From Argyresthia goedartella (lineage: Eukaryota > Arthropoda > Insecta > Lepidoptera > Argyresthiidae): a stretch of DNA of 64,000 nucleotides. Of this stretch, positions 44,901 to 55,542 are shown piece by piece. Position 1 is the stretch's first letter, and every line of letters begins with the position of its first letter. The notes beneath the pieces are model-generated. The model searched no databases and had not been told where the DNA came from. It saw only the letters and a program-made list of their open reading frames with translations. The stretch spans positions 32,797,674 to 32,861,673 of the forward strand of contig OX463808.1 in the NCBI GenBank assembly GCA_949825045.1, given 5' to 3'. The translations under genes and the position numbers were made by a program.

Positions 44901-47900
44901 CGAGTCATCCGTTTTTTTACATAGGATTCGCCCTTTCTTCACCCATACGTACTTGAAGATTCCTCGTAGGCTTTGCTTCGCATTCCAAAGGAGCTCTCTA
45001 TTGTACTTAGTGAGATCCTCGTTCACGTAGATAGGCGTGTCTTCAGGTTCACCCGGAAACAAGACCTTGTTGCTTCGGAGTAGGCCTCTCTTGCTCATCC
45101 ACAGGTCTCGAGCACTCTCATGGCACAGGCGCACGATAATGGGCGGCGGGCGGCGGCCGGGCACGGCGCGCCCCACACGCCAGGCTTTCTCCACATCTTT
45201 TATATCTACTCCCAATTGCATGGCTACCTTCCCCACTGTTTCCTTTATATTTTCGTTCTCTTTTAAAATAACGCCAACCAGTTCTATGTTTTTACTTTTA
45301 TCCTTTTGTTCTATAGCTTGTACTCTTTGCTCTAAGGCCTGGGTCAGTTTTTCAAAGTGTTTGCATCTGTTGGTTATATCATCTATTATATTTTGCTGTT
45401 TTTTCATTGCAGCAAGTATTTCATTTTGCTTCAGCAACATCTCATCATACTTTTCTGCGTAGAAACCACTGTCCTCCTTGATTTTAAAAACTACCTCCAT
45501 TTTTTCATTTAAAGCGTGCAGCAATGACTCGACCGTTACATTTTTGGGATCAAGGTCCAGAAATACCTTTGGAGCTGGGCTTATGGTAGGAGTGTCTAGT
45601 ACACAGTTTTCACAAACACCACGGCTGACCTTGATGCATGTTTTGTGGTAAACTTTAAGGCATTTTTTACATTTAAACTGCCCGTCTTTCGTAGACACAT
45701 TTTTGCAACACTTCACACACTTATTAGGAGTATTGGACATTATCGCAGGTAAATACTTGTACTTTCACTTAATTTACAGTAGATAAACTGGTAATACACT
45801 TGAGAATAAGGTTATTTGAACGCGTCGGTTAAATTTATCAGCTATGGTATAGACGAACGTAGTACCGCGGCGAGTGCAACCGGACGACTTATACCCAAGA
45901 ACCTTACAACATTTCCCAAACTTAGCGATAGCTGTAATGTTTACCTAAGAAATAATCACAGACTAGTCGCGCCCAGGTTATAGACTCGCAAAGGTTAACA
46001 ATTCTTTCAAGGGTCAGGGCATTCTCTACTGCAATAATATACCTCTGGAGATTTTGCAATTGCCATTTGAGCAGTTTAAAAAGCATGTTACCGACTTTGT
46101 CGAAAAAGGGATATTACAATGTTCACAATTACTTAAATGATGGGACTGTATGGGGTTAATCTAGCTCAACCCAGTCCTAGCTGTTAATAATTTTGTAATT
46201 ATTTATTCCTGCTTATTAATTATAAATATTAATATCGTAATATTTGTAGTAGTTAAGCACAAGCAATATTTAGGGTTCCGTGCCCGAAGGGTGCCAAATG
46301 GGACCCTATTAATGAGCCTCCGCTGTCCGTCCGTCCCGTCCGCCCGTCTGTCACCAAGGCTGTATCTCATGCACCTTGCTAGTTAGACAGATGAAATTCA
46401 CAGATGGTGTATTTCTGTTTCCGCTATAACAACAAATACTAAAAAATGTAATAAAATAAATATTTAAGAGGGCTCCCATACAAAAATTCTTTAAATATCA
46501 CATACAAACTTTTGAATGCACCTGGTTACGTACATTGAGTGTGAAAGTAGCCGCACCAATAACTTTGTTGACAACATTTTGCTATGGAAGTGGATTGTGA
46601 TAGATTTTCCATTTCTTGTGATTTTTGAGCTTTTCACGAAATTTAATAAGGGCACTAGAGTACCATTGCGAATATGCGGATCCACTATTTGGGGTAGACG
46701 ATACCGTCCGTTTGGGAACAACATTTCTGATTGCAGAAAAGATTAGTGGCATTATCCGTATTCGTATTATATAGTCATATTTAAGTCCAATTATAGCCGG
46801 ATATTCCTTTGTTGATCGCCACATAGTCAGCGTTATGATTATGATACATGAGTTTCAAACGAGACTTTTGCTTATGTAGGAACAAACCCGGAACTTTATA
46901 AGTTAATTACAAAAAATTATTGATGCGGATCTTCAGGAACAAGGAGATATGCGCACGGCAAAACTGAACAATCCTTATTACTCAAAACCAAATCAAGATT
47001 GCGATCGTTAAAGTTCAAACACCAGTTGTACTGTTTTAAATTAGACAACATTGTAAACTCGGAGAGTGAGGTGTCCACACATTATTTGTATCAATATTAA
47101 GAAAATTTTAAGCATTAGTGTTAGTAAATTCCCAGGTTGCATAAGATACATTGAAATCCCCAAGAAACATAAACATGTCATTAGTACTATTTAAACACGG
47201 TCGGATGTTCAAAAAAATGTTTTGGTTATTCACGATGTTTGTTATTGTGAGGGTAGTAAGAAGTCAGGAAGGGAATGGTCGCAGTTGGTTCGAAAATGCC
47301 CAGTGCCTCTGTCCAGGTCGATGGTAACCCATAGATCATCGGCAGTCGGCGTACTCCGTAGTTCCTCCGAACGGCGCGCCATGACACTTCGGCGCACGGC
47401 TATCAGTACCCAACCATCCGCGGGGTCGTTTGCCGGTCAGTTATTCGACTTTGGCACTTCTCGATCAAGCCGAAACACTAGATAGTTGGCATAGAAATAT
47501 TCCGCATCATTAAATTTCCGAGATAACCATGTTTTAGTCAAACATATCATGTACCCATGAAAATAGCAGCCCCCATGCCTTTTGAAACTATTATTCTCTT
47601 AAGAAACTATTTGCGTGTGTCTCCATATATACTATTCTTTTCACATACATATAAATAATTATTTTGTTTAATTCACAACAACACGATCTTATATATTACA
47701 AATCAATACTGCATTATCCGAAAGTACGGTGTGTAACTACACAAAATGATGCTATTTTTTATTTCCCTAATGGCTACCACTAACATAACTGGTTATTATC
47801 AAAATGTACGTGGGCTCCGTACGAAAACAAGTTTTTACATAGTTTTTGACCGTATTTGGTAAGTCATTTTAGGGTACAGCGGTTAATGTAGCAAAACCCT

Positions 47901-50900
47901 ACAAAGTGCCACTTAAGCCTCCAAATAGCGAAATCCTTCTTAAAAGCAAGGAAGAAGTACTTAAACGATGGGTGGAACACTTCAAAACTCTGTTGAATGT
48001 GGACCGGTCTGCTTACCTGGAACACATCACCTCGATCCCTCAACTCTCCATATCTAGCGAGCAGGATGAGCCGTGGTTACGGGGCGAGGTTGTTCTTGCA
48101 ATAAAGCAACAATAGAACAAACGTGCGGTTTGCGCTGACTGATTCGTCAATATGGGAGCATTTAGATCTTAAGTGTAAAAAAGAAGAGGTACCGTCTACT
48201 TTTAAAGTATTACAGATAAGGGATCGATATATATATCCTATCGTGGTATTTCGCTTTTATCAGTCCCTGGAAAAGTCTTCACCAGAGTACTCCTAAACCA
48301 CCTGATAAAACAATCAGAAGCGCTGCTACCTGAGACTCAGCTTCCGACCTGACCGAGGCACAGCTGATACTGTCTTCTCAATGCCTCAACTGCAAGAGAA
48401 AGGCAGATAGCAGGGCCAACCCATGTACCTGTGTTTGGTTGACATTGAGAAGGCTTTTGACAGCGTCCCACGAGAAGCCCTCTGGATGTTGCACGGAAAG
48501 ATAGGGTACACAGAGAGATTTGTGAGACTTCACAGACTCCTCCACGACGACATGCAGTGCTGCATTGCTACCAATGATGAACAATCAGAGTTTTTCCCCG
48601 TAACCGTTTGTGGGCGGTCAAACAAGGCTTCTCGCGCCTACATTGTTCGCGTTGTACTTTGCGGTCATAGTCATGGAGGTTATACAAGCCTCTCCAGAAG
48701 GTGTCCGTATCCGTTTCCGCACCGATGGCAGTCTTTTAACCTGGAGAGACTAAAAGCCTGCATAAAAGTCTCGCACGCGGTGGTCACTGAGACCATCTAC
48801 GCGGAGGACCTTTGTAACAGAATCCTCAGAAAGCCTGCAACAGCTCATGTACGATCTCGACAAGTCTTGCAGTAAATTCGGCTTGAAGATCAGCTTCACA
48901 AAGGCGGAGGTGATGTCTAGACATCGACGGTCACGAGCTGCTGAACATCAAACTTGGCGAGGACGAGCTGAAGCAGGTCGATAAGATCCGCTACCTGGGG
49001 AGCACTTTAACATCCAAGTGCAACCTTGATTCAGAGACCAACAGCAGGATCGGAGCTGCAACTGCAGCATTCGGCAAGCTGGATACCAAGGTCTTCTGTT
49101 CACACGACATAAAGATAGGTAAGAATATCTCAATAAACAGGTCGATCGTCCTGCCTAATTTCCTGTATGCTGCGAAATCTTGGACAGTGTACCGACGTCA
49201 CATCCGCATGCTAGGCTGGTTTCACCTCAGATGTCTAAGCAAGATCATGAATATCAGATGGTCTGTTCGCGAGCGGAACACTGAAGTGCTGCGACGTTCC
49301 AATGTGGGTGGCATTGAGGCCTAACTCATACGGCGACAACTTCGGTGGTGCGGACACGTGTCAAGGATGACAGAGGAGAGGGTCGCAAAGCAAATCTTCT
49401 ACTCAAAACTTGAGGAGGGCAAACGCAAGCGCGGCAGACAACTCATTATGTACAAAGATGTGCTGAAGTGGCACAAGAAGAGAAGTGGCGCATCGTAGAG
49501 TCTTCCCAGTGGGAGAAGCTAGCCGCCCTCAGACCCGAGTGAAGGGCTTTGGTTAAAACCAAAGTCCGTGACTTTGATATCCACGGGCGCGCCGAGGTCG
49601 ACACCAAGCGCGATGAATTAAAATTCCGACCACCTGCGCTAACTCAGTATAACTATATAATTGCGTGATTATATTCATATAGAAGAATGGCTTCACAAGC
49701 CACATGCGTGCACACGAGCGAGTTTAAAGCTCATGAAGCGGTCGCCGTCACCGAAAAAATCGGTCCCACTTACTATTAGGCCGGGATGAGTTTAGGGATA
49801 TAATATGGTAAGGATTTTGAAAGTTTGATGTTGCGTAGACGTTGAGGGATTTAGTTTATGGTCTTTTTGTTTTGTGTTCTTCATAGTCTAGGGACGGAAC
49901 GATTGGTTCTAAATGGGATGCGTGCTTCTCTGTCGAAAAACTTACCCCACCACTTCTTTATGACTGTCCAGATACACAGGCCTACGAAGAGCGAGCTTGT
50001 ACTCTTCACTTCTACTCCACTTGAGCAGCCGGTAAGTTTTTTTCGACAGGAAGTAAGGCAGGATCACGTCCATTTGGCCGCTGGAATGAAGAAAAGGCAA
50101 TTGATATCTTACAGGTCTTATTGATATGCTACAGGTGTTAATCCAGCGAGGAGATCAATGTACCGATACTTTTTCGGTTACTAGGGTGGCTAGTTATTTT
50201 GACTTTCTGTTATTTATTCCTATTGTGACATGTTAGGTGATAGACTTATAACGGTAAGCAATTATTGCGTTTTATTATGTTACCTGGCATTTCATCTAAC
50301 AACGTTTAATGCGACCCACTTCTGTTATTTACAAGAGCTTTAACTGTTTTATTTGTCTATTGTGTCTTTTTGTCGGCGAAAACCTATCATTGGATTTTTT
50401 GTTTTTATATAAGTTTCTATTGTTAATTTAAAGATTCCAATATAAATATCATAAAATATACATCAAAGAACGGCATTTTTTTTACACATCGTGGTGCATT
50501 AATGAGTTTCATGATACAGAACATTATGTTTGATATGTCATTATCTGTCATTTCGGTTGTAAGTTGACACAATTCGGCTCCAAATGCTAGCAGCCTGAAA
50601 TGTTTATACCATTCGACAGATTTTAATGTCCGGACATATCATTATCTGGCATCTTCGTAGTAAGTTGGCACAATTCGGCTCCAAAAGCCTGAAATCATAC
50701 CACCTGACAGATTTTAATTTCTAACACATCGAAGAACGGTTATTCTTTGACATATCGTGGTTGATTAATGATATTTATAACATATAATATCATGTCTGAT
50801 ATGTCATTATCTGGCATCTTGGATGGAAGTTGGTCGCATCCGTGTCCAAAAGCTTTTGAACCGCTATAGTTCGATAGTTGAAATTGTCATAGAATATGTA

Positions 50901-51481
50901 TAGCTAATAACATTAAATAGGTAATAAAAATAAAATATTTTATAAATTAACATTTTTTTTTTCTCAGAACCCTCCAAGTGCTAGTTCAGCCCGTTCTTGA
51001 CGATTTTTATAAATATAAATTATCTATCAAGGCATTAAGCTGGCTTGAACAACCTTAAATTTAAAACTTCTTAATTTGGTCGGGATATCTTAGGCTGTTG
51101 GCTTTAGGCTGCTAACTTCACTCCGGTTCGGGGAATTGCCCTTGGTCCACTCTGACCGCAGTTTAGCCTCGTCGTACCACATTCCATTACTCTCAAGCGA
51201 TAACTTCTAGAACCTACGAACCTGTAACACATGACTCCGTAGCACTCCAGCAATTCTTCCACCCACGGCTTCGTCGTATTCATCATATCTGGCAGCATCT
51301 TCTGGTAGACCAACTGGTTGTCAGCGTCGAATGGAAGATTGCCCACGTGGATAGCTTTTCTGACATCTCCTCGCGCCAAAAACGGTTCAAAAGACTGAGC
51401 AGATGTACTCGGATCCTCATTGAACTGGTAGATGCTGACACCACTATGCTTTTTGATGAATTCTATAGTTTCGTTGAAGGC
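38908..51481 (-). CDS. Serine carboxypeptidase (S10), 3' exons only; gene A
   Basis: Three exons: 51222-51481, 49946-50080 and 38908-39073, with GT/AG borders and phases matching genes B and C. The first seen encodes a helical stretch, then [18 protein letters not shown] and [14 protein letters not shown]. The second carries [11 protein letters not shown] with the triad Asp. The third carries [18 protein letters not shown] with the triad His and ends with a stop in 38908-38910, without a transmembrane tail. The exons holding the signal peptide, WLQGGPG and GESYAG were not found upstream to 64000. They may lie outside the window or be lost, so functionality is open. The intron between the last two exons is 10.9 kb and packed with LINEs. 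Paralog of genes B and C. Confidence 0.83.
39074..39585. other. Intron of gene A, GC-richer segment
   Basis: A 113-codon open frame at 39217-39558 has no recognised family. Its position just upstream of a LINE endonuclease suggests the 5' leader of that LINE, but this is inference. Confidence 0.45.
39586..40935 (+). mobile_element. LINE endonuclease region (craniofacial-protein-2-like), split
   Basis: A decayed apurinic-type endonuclease of the kind often annotated 'craniofacial development protein 2-like': [53 protein letters not shown], then [12 protein letters not shown] and [19 protein letters not shown], and CTDHRL-like. It ends in [11 protein letters not shown] near 40900. The matching RT part lies at 47880-49620, so later insertions separate the halves. 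Confidence 0.76.
40936..41495 (-). mobile_element. LINE RT C-terminal fragment
   Basis: Minus-strand reading gives [48 protein letters not shown] and a final [17 protein letters not shown]. This is the usual C-terminal part of CR1/Jockey-group ORF2 proteins. Broken by stops and frameshifts, with no catalytic core present. Confidence 0.65.
41496..41760. other. Short AT-rich spacer
   Basis: Looks like a LINE 3' UTR (TTTTATTCATAAGAACTTAAAA) or a related dispersed repeat. No further assignment. Confidence 0.4.
41808..44757 (-). pseudogene. CR1-like LINE ORF2: endonuclease and RT, two frameshifts
   Basis: Endonuclease (44757-43888): [14 protein letters not shown] (catalytic Glu), YRPPTS, GDININ, LDHILV and SDHHLVY. 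RT (43888-42485): [57 protein letters not shown] and the active-site block [11 protein letters not shown]. The C-terminal region (42530-41808) has KYLGIIID and ISYGIVIYG. Frames shift by one base near 43885, and again within a nine-A run near 42505, where the first frame ends at [10 protein letters not shown]. All catalytic residues that I could check are present, so the element decayed recently or the shifts are sequencing errors. Confidence 0.87.
44847..45740 (-). CDS. CR1-like LINE ORF1: PHD-like finger, coiled coil, FP-type C-terminus
   Basis: 297 codons. Residues 8-42 form a PHD-like Cys4-His-Cys3 pattern (CVKC, CKKC, H, C, CENC). Residues about 85-155 are a heptad-rich coiled coil likely to mediate trimer or dimer formation. 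The C-terminal part (about 160-285) has the fold signature of LINE ORF1 and baculovirus FP-type proteins: [27 protein letters not shown] and [14 protein letters not shown]. The frame is intact with a clear ATG. It would bind LINE RNA and form RNP with ORF2. It lies about 90 bp upstream of ORF2. Confidence 0.85.
   Translation of the reverse strand: MSNTPNKCVKCCKNVSTKDGQFKCKKCLKVYHKTCIKVSRGVCENCVLDTPTISPAPKVFLDLDPKNVTVESLLHALNEKMEVVFKIKEDSGFYAEKYDEMLLKQNEILAAMKKQQNIIDDITNRCKHFEKLTQALEQRVQAIEQKDKSKNIELVGVILKENENIKETVGKVAMQLGVDIKDVEKAWRVGRAVPGRRPPPIIVRLCHESARDLWMSKRGLLRSNKVLFPGEPEDTPIYVNEDLTKYNRELLWNAKQSLRGIFKYVWVKKGRILCKKTDDSRTLNITTRADLEAVAKS
45801..47879. other. Intron of gene A, mostly unassigned
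   Basis: About 2 kb with no coding assignment. It contains the third copy of the dispersed 'GGTTCCGT' repeat at 46268-46490. The open frames at 46516, 46582 and 47222 show no family features. Confidence 0.45.
46268..46490 (+). repeat. Dispersed 'GGTTCCGT' repeat, copy 3
   Basis: GGGTTCCGTGCCCGAAGGGT, TGGGACCCTATTAATGAGCC, TCCGCTGTCCGTCCGTCCCG, GGCTGTATCTCATGCACC, then CGCTATAACAACAAATACTA and TAAATATTTAAGAGGGCTCC. This is the longest of the three copies. Confidence 0.8.
47880..49620 (+). mobile_element. LINE RT and C-terminal region, downstream half
   Basis: Continues the element begun at 39586: [18 protein letters not shown], then the RT finger/palm pieces ([38 protein letters not shown]). 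A frameshifted YAEDL block replaces the FADD active site. The C-terminal part has [32 protein letters not shown] and [13 protein letters not shown]. Many stops and frameshifts are present, so this copy is older than the CR1-like element between the halves. Confidence 0.76.
49621..49945. other. Spacer before gene A exon, nothing recognised
   Basis: Possibly the 3' UTR of the LINE ending at 49620. No other assignment. Confidence 0.4.
50462..50880. repeat. Imperfect tandem array in gene A intron
   Basis: Blocks built around ATATGTCATTATCTGGCATC, then AAGTTGGCACAATTCGGCTC and CAAAAGC, recur near 50533, 50636 and 50796. A longer unit starting CATCGAAGAACGG recurs at about 50462 and 50727, so two levels of repetition overlap. 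Origin unknown. Confidence 0.75.
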
Positions 51482-51559
51482 CTGTGATGGTTTGGTATAA
51501 AATGTTTAATGACATACCTTACATTAGTAAGGAATGGTTTCTGTTGGTTGAAGGATTAC

Positions 51560-51790
51560 CTTCAACCAACAGAAACTCTACTTACACAACCTAACGCTTA
51601 AGGTGGAGAGAGCACTAGAAAACAATTTGCCCTGGGATGTTTCTTTGAGGTAAAGGGAGCTTTCGACAGGGCCAAAATTCCAAGCAATAGAGGGATCCCT
51701 GAAGCGGTGTGGAATACATGAACAGTTAGCGAAATGGGTGGTAACAATGGTTAAAAATAGGGTGATCACTGCATATCTTGCTGGGACTAG
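51560..51790 (+). mobile_element. LINE RT fragment
   Basis: A short RT piece in mixed frames: VKGAFDRAK followed by SLKRCGIHEQLAKWVVTMVK and NRVITAYLAG. This matches the palm region of R1/LOA-group LINEs, where the usual phrase is IEGAFDN...W...ML..R. Both ends are lost. Confidence 0.65.
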
Positions 51791-51935
51791 CTAAGAGCTA
51801 TATGTATATACATAGTCAGGTCATAAGTACTGTCACATGTGCAATATGAAATAATTTAGACATGTTTATTATTTATGTAAACATTTATATAGCAAAATGA
51901 ACTTAATAAAACATAGATTCATATGGTAATAAAGT

Positions 51936-52978
51936 TTATTCAAAATGACCCACGCGATTTTGAATACAGGCCTTTATTCTGCGCGGCCAGTCGTCTATCG
52001 CAGCACGAACAAGGTCCATGTTAATATCGGCGGCTGCCTTAATCAAGGATGCCTTGAGTGACTCTAAATCAGGATGTGGCTTTGAGCAGGCCTTTTCCTC
52101 CAAGTGTTGCCATATCTTGTAATCTAACGGACTCTAATCTGGACTGGAGGAGGGCCAGTCTTCGTGCCGGATGAAGTCGATTTCACGCGCCGCCAGTCAG
52201 TCTTGTGTGCTTTTCGCTCTATGAGCTGGCGCAGAATCTTGTTGGAATACCCAGTGCCTGTTATTAAACATGGTATGAGAAACAGGTTCCACAAGGTTCT
52301 TGAGGACTGTATTTAGATACACAACTGCATTCGTTTTTACGCCTTTCTCACAAAAATGTACCTCAGTTAAGCCCCAATAAGAGACTCCCAACCTAACCAT
52401 GAGCGAGGATGGAAAATGACCTCGTTGGACACGCGGAATACGGTTGCTCGCTTCTTTACTGCTGTGTGCGTACACCTTATCATTTTGTTTGTTGTAGCTC
52501 TCTTCCACGGCGAAAATTTTTTCATCCGAAAAAAGAATTTCCCGATGCTTTTTTCCCGCGTACCGCTTCAACAAAGCGCGGCATCTCTTCAGTCTCAGGT
52601 CCATTAAAAGAGTGTCTAAACGATGTCCTGTTTTTCTTCGATATGCCCTAAGCCCTAAGTCTTCATTTAACACCCTTTTCACCGTGGTCATGCTTAACCC
52701 CATCTGAAGGGCCAACAGTTTCTGCTTACGTATGGTATTTCTTTGAATTCGCGCCTTCACAGCTTTTATCACTGCTGGAGTCCTAACAGAGCGAGGGCGA
52801 CCACTTCTTGACCTGTCATCTACACTAGAGTCTTCATTGTATCGTTTTATGGTACGATAAACGAATCTATTGGTTATATATTTAAATTTTTCAGTAAGTC
52901 GAAAATCTGAATTGGCGCGTAACCGCAACGATGCAACGCAATAACTGCGACACGGTCTTCTTTAAGTGTCCACTCCAT
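51936..52978 (-). pseudogene. mariner (maT, DD37D-type) transposase, inactivated
   Basis: The start ATG is at 52976-52978 (MEWTLKEDRVAVIAL, a helix-turn-helix head). A 2-bp insertion near 52868 shifts the frame, which then reads on through the second HTH (RRKTGHRL region) and the catalytic core: LFSDEKIF (first Asp), FQQDSAPAHRA (second Asp) and, after in-frame TGA and TAG codons near 52200 and 52139, SPLDYKIW (third Asp). Thirty-seven residues separate the last two Asp, as in the maT group. It ends with GHFE and a stop at 51936. Two stops and a frameshift make it non-functional. Confidence 0.86.
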
Positions 52979-53011
52979 ATTTAAAAATGAGGAAAATTCT
53001 AAAAAGTACAC

Positions 53012-54840
53012 TTTTTTTTTTTTTTTATCTTATTTATTTTATAAGCCATACATCTTATGATTAAGTCAGCTTAAAAATAATTAACAAAGTTACAGTGCTT
53101 ACAGTATTACTTTAACAAAAGAAAATAACATTAAATAAATCTAAAATTGGTTAGTTACATAAGTATTTTGTAGTGTTCCCATCTGAGATTCAAAGAGGTT
53201 ATCAAGAAACTTAAGAATCTGTTACTATACTCGACAGTGAACTCTGAGCTTAGAATTCGATGGAAAAGGAAGAGAAGATCCCCCTCAGAGCACCGAGTTT
53301 CTTCGAGGAGGTCCAGCCTTGGTTGTTCATTTATTTTACACTCGAGAACTAAGTGAAGGAGGTCCTCCTCCCTCTCACATCGGGTACAATTAGGGTCGTC
53401 TCTTTTATTCATAATGACACTAAATTTGTTAAGTGGGATGTGGTAAGTTCGGGTTCGGAAGCAAAGAACTAGTTCTCTTCTGTTGAAGCTTCGTGAGGCA
53501 AACCAAGGTACGCGAGGTGGTTCGTCTACAACGGTTTTGTACCAGATGCCTCTGTTTTGAGAGCAGTCATTGAAATAGGATTTAAATCTAAAGTAGTTGT
53601 CGATTTTCAATTTTGGAAGATGGTCAGTGTAGTGCGGTACCGTGTCGAGAGGTATGCCGTTCCGAAGAGCCTCGGATGCAAGTGAGTCTGCTATCTCATT
53701 ACCCTTGATGCCCACGTATGAAGGAATCCATTGTAAACGAACTTCAACCCCGTTACGTATCATTCTATGGATACATTTAATAATGAGGTAAGTTTCGTGT
53801 CTACCGACGATACTGCCCTTAGCACATCCCACTAAATGTTGTAGACTGCTCTTAGAATCTGTGAAAATTACAATTTTATTACTTGTGGTCGACTCAATGT
53901 AGTGTACTGTTTCTTTAATTGCTGTTAGTTCAACCCCCATTATCGGTATACATGGATCTTCAATTAGAAACTTCACCCCAAAATTCTCAGCTTCATCATA
54001 AAATGCGCAACTAGAGCCGTGTCTAGTTTTGGATCCGTCAGTATATATTTTAGAATGGTCTGAGTACTGCATGTTTATCATATCTTCGCTAAGTTGTTTA
54101 AGGTCATGAGTGGGTAGTTGAGCTTTAGGTTTAATAATAGTGTCCACTCTATGCAATATGATTTTGTCCCAAGGGAGAGTCTTAATGTCGTGAGAAAGTA
54201 AGAATAGGGGTAGAATCTCAGATTTTGACACAATTAGGTTGGAGTACTCTCTGAAACTTTCAAGCAAAAGAGGAAGTTGGTTTTTACGCCAATAGCTAGC
54301 GCCTGTATTTAATGTGTTGTCAAAAACTTCTAACTGTTTTCTCAAGGGGTCGGATGCTCTGGAAGAGAGTTTCAGAAAGTATTTGTTACTTAAATAGATT
54401 CTTCTCAAATTTAAGGGTAAGATACAAAGTTCGCTTTCCATGGCAAAAATTGGGGTGTCTCGAATGAAACTTCCACAAAGGCGAAGACATTGGTTTTGGA
54501 TGACGTCTAACCTTTGCAAAAGTCTAGAGTTGGCGTTGCCATAAATAATGCATCCGTAATCGAGTCTAGATCGTACCAGTGTTAAATACAGTCTTCTTAG
54601 GTGGATCGGATGAACACCCCACTTTGAACTGCTTAATGAGCTAAGGATATTATGAACGCAATACATTTTTCGGCAGTTTCTAAAACATGGCGAGTCCAAT
54701 TCAAGCGGCTATCCACCCAAACGCCTAAAAACTTTGTACAATGTATCACCTCAATTTCAATTTTATTTTCATGAAAAATTCGAAATTCGAATTCAATAAA
54801 CTTTTTTGTGGCCAGCGTTCTAAATTCAAAAGTTTTTATT
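53012..54840 (-). mobile_element. I-like LINE, 5'-truncated, with RNase H
   Basis: Minus-strand reading begins inside the RT C-terminal part (FLGVWVDSRLNWTRH, frameshift near 54650, then HLRRLYLTLVRSRLDYGC) and continues into an uninterrupted frame 54699-53155. This holds an RNase H domain with IYTDGSK (Asp), ELTAIKE (Glu), FTDSKSSL (Asp) and GNEIADSLA (Asp), then a C-terminal CTRCEREEDLLHLVLEC zinc motif. The 3' end has a 15-base A tail (plus-strand T run 53012-53026). The RT catalytic core is absent. The insertion broke the maT mariner. Confidence 0.87.
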
Positions 54841-54897
54841 GTGTGACAGAACTTATGACCTGACTGTGTATATGTTATATGCATAATAATTAAAATA

Positions 54898-55207
54898 TTT
54901 ATCAAAAATAATTAATATGAAATTTGATGGATAAGGTTGTGTTTTCGCCTATGGATGTTTCGCAGGCGCTCATACAAAAACTGGATAATTCGTTAGTAAA
55001 CATTTGTTATATTCAGTATTTCACAATAATAATTATAAAATATGAAATAAACATTTAAAAAAATAAACAAAAAGATATGTTTTCTTCAATTTATCTCCAC
55101 CCAGCCGGGGATCGAACCCGGGACCGTTTGTATGAGCGCCTGCGAAACTTCAGTAAGTAAAAACACAACCTTAACCACCGAATTTAATATTAATTATTTT
55201 TGATAAA
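54898..55207. repeat. Fold-back built on a tRNA-derived SINE
   Basis: Arms of about 81 bp (54898-54978 and 55127-55207) are inverted relative to each other, both containing AAGGTTGTGTTTT and GTTTCGCAGGCGCTCATACA. The right arm is the head of a minus-strand SINE with a B box GGGTTCGATCCCCGG (55104-55118 region). The left arm lacks the B box. Two head-to-head SINE parts, or an inverted duplication, would explain it. Confidence 0.8.
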
Positions 55208-55542
55208 TAATGTACTAATTATACACAAAATTTTGAAATATCCTTCCTTCCCCAATTATTTATTATTTATTTATGTTACAGATAATCAAGAACAGGCTTA
55301 GGCGAAAACTAAACAATTATCTACCATTTCGAAGGGTTTCTAAAAGAAAGGTAATTAAATAAAAGACGGGCACAGGAAATGTGACTCAGATACATAATTA
55401 TTTATTACAGCGTTACACTGATGATAGTTGATAATAGTTATTATATCGTTTACCTTCTTGGCTTAGTTGACAATACACTTATTTTTCATTTCAGTGCCAG
55501 CAATCTGTACCTGAACATGTCGTATATCAAGCGAGTCCATGT

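Larger units (their letters stand above)
41761..45800 (-). mobile_element. CR1-like LINE, nearly full length
   Basis: A two-ORF non-LTR element on the minus strand: ORF1 at 44847-45740, ORF2 at 41808-44757. ORF2 is complete in content and broken only by two short frameshifts. The 3' end lies close to 41760, next to TAATTAATTACC-like sequence. The zinc-finger/FP-type ORF1 and the RT phrases suggest a CR1-group clade common in Lepidoptera. The clade should be set by phylogeny. Confidence 0.87.
51807..54872 (-). mobile_element. maT-type mariner transposon, split by a LINE
   Basis: Inverted ends of 31 bp (51807-51837 and 54842-54872) share AGTCAGGTCATAAGT and CTGTCACA with about three mismatches. 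Between them lie the transposase gene (51936-52978) and a 1.8-kb minus-strand LINE (53012-54840) inserted between the transposase start and the right end. The flanks are TA-rich, but a clean TA duplication could not be fixed. Confidence 0.84.

Noticed and set aside
55281..55351. Exon-like plus-strand segment with AG acceptor and GTAATT donor
   Set aside because: About 70 bp, basic, with no homologous partner exon nearby; splice-like borders of this quality occur by chance.
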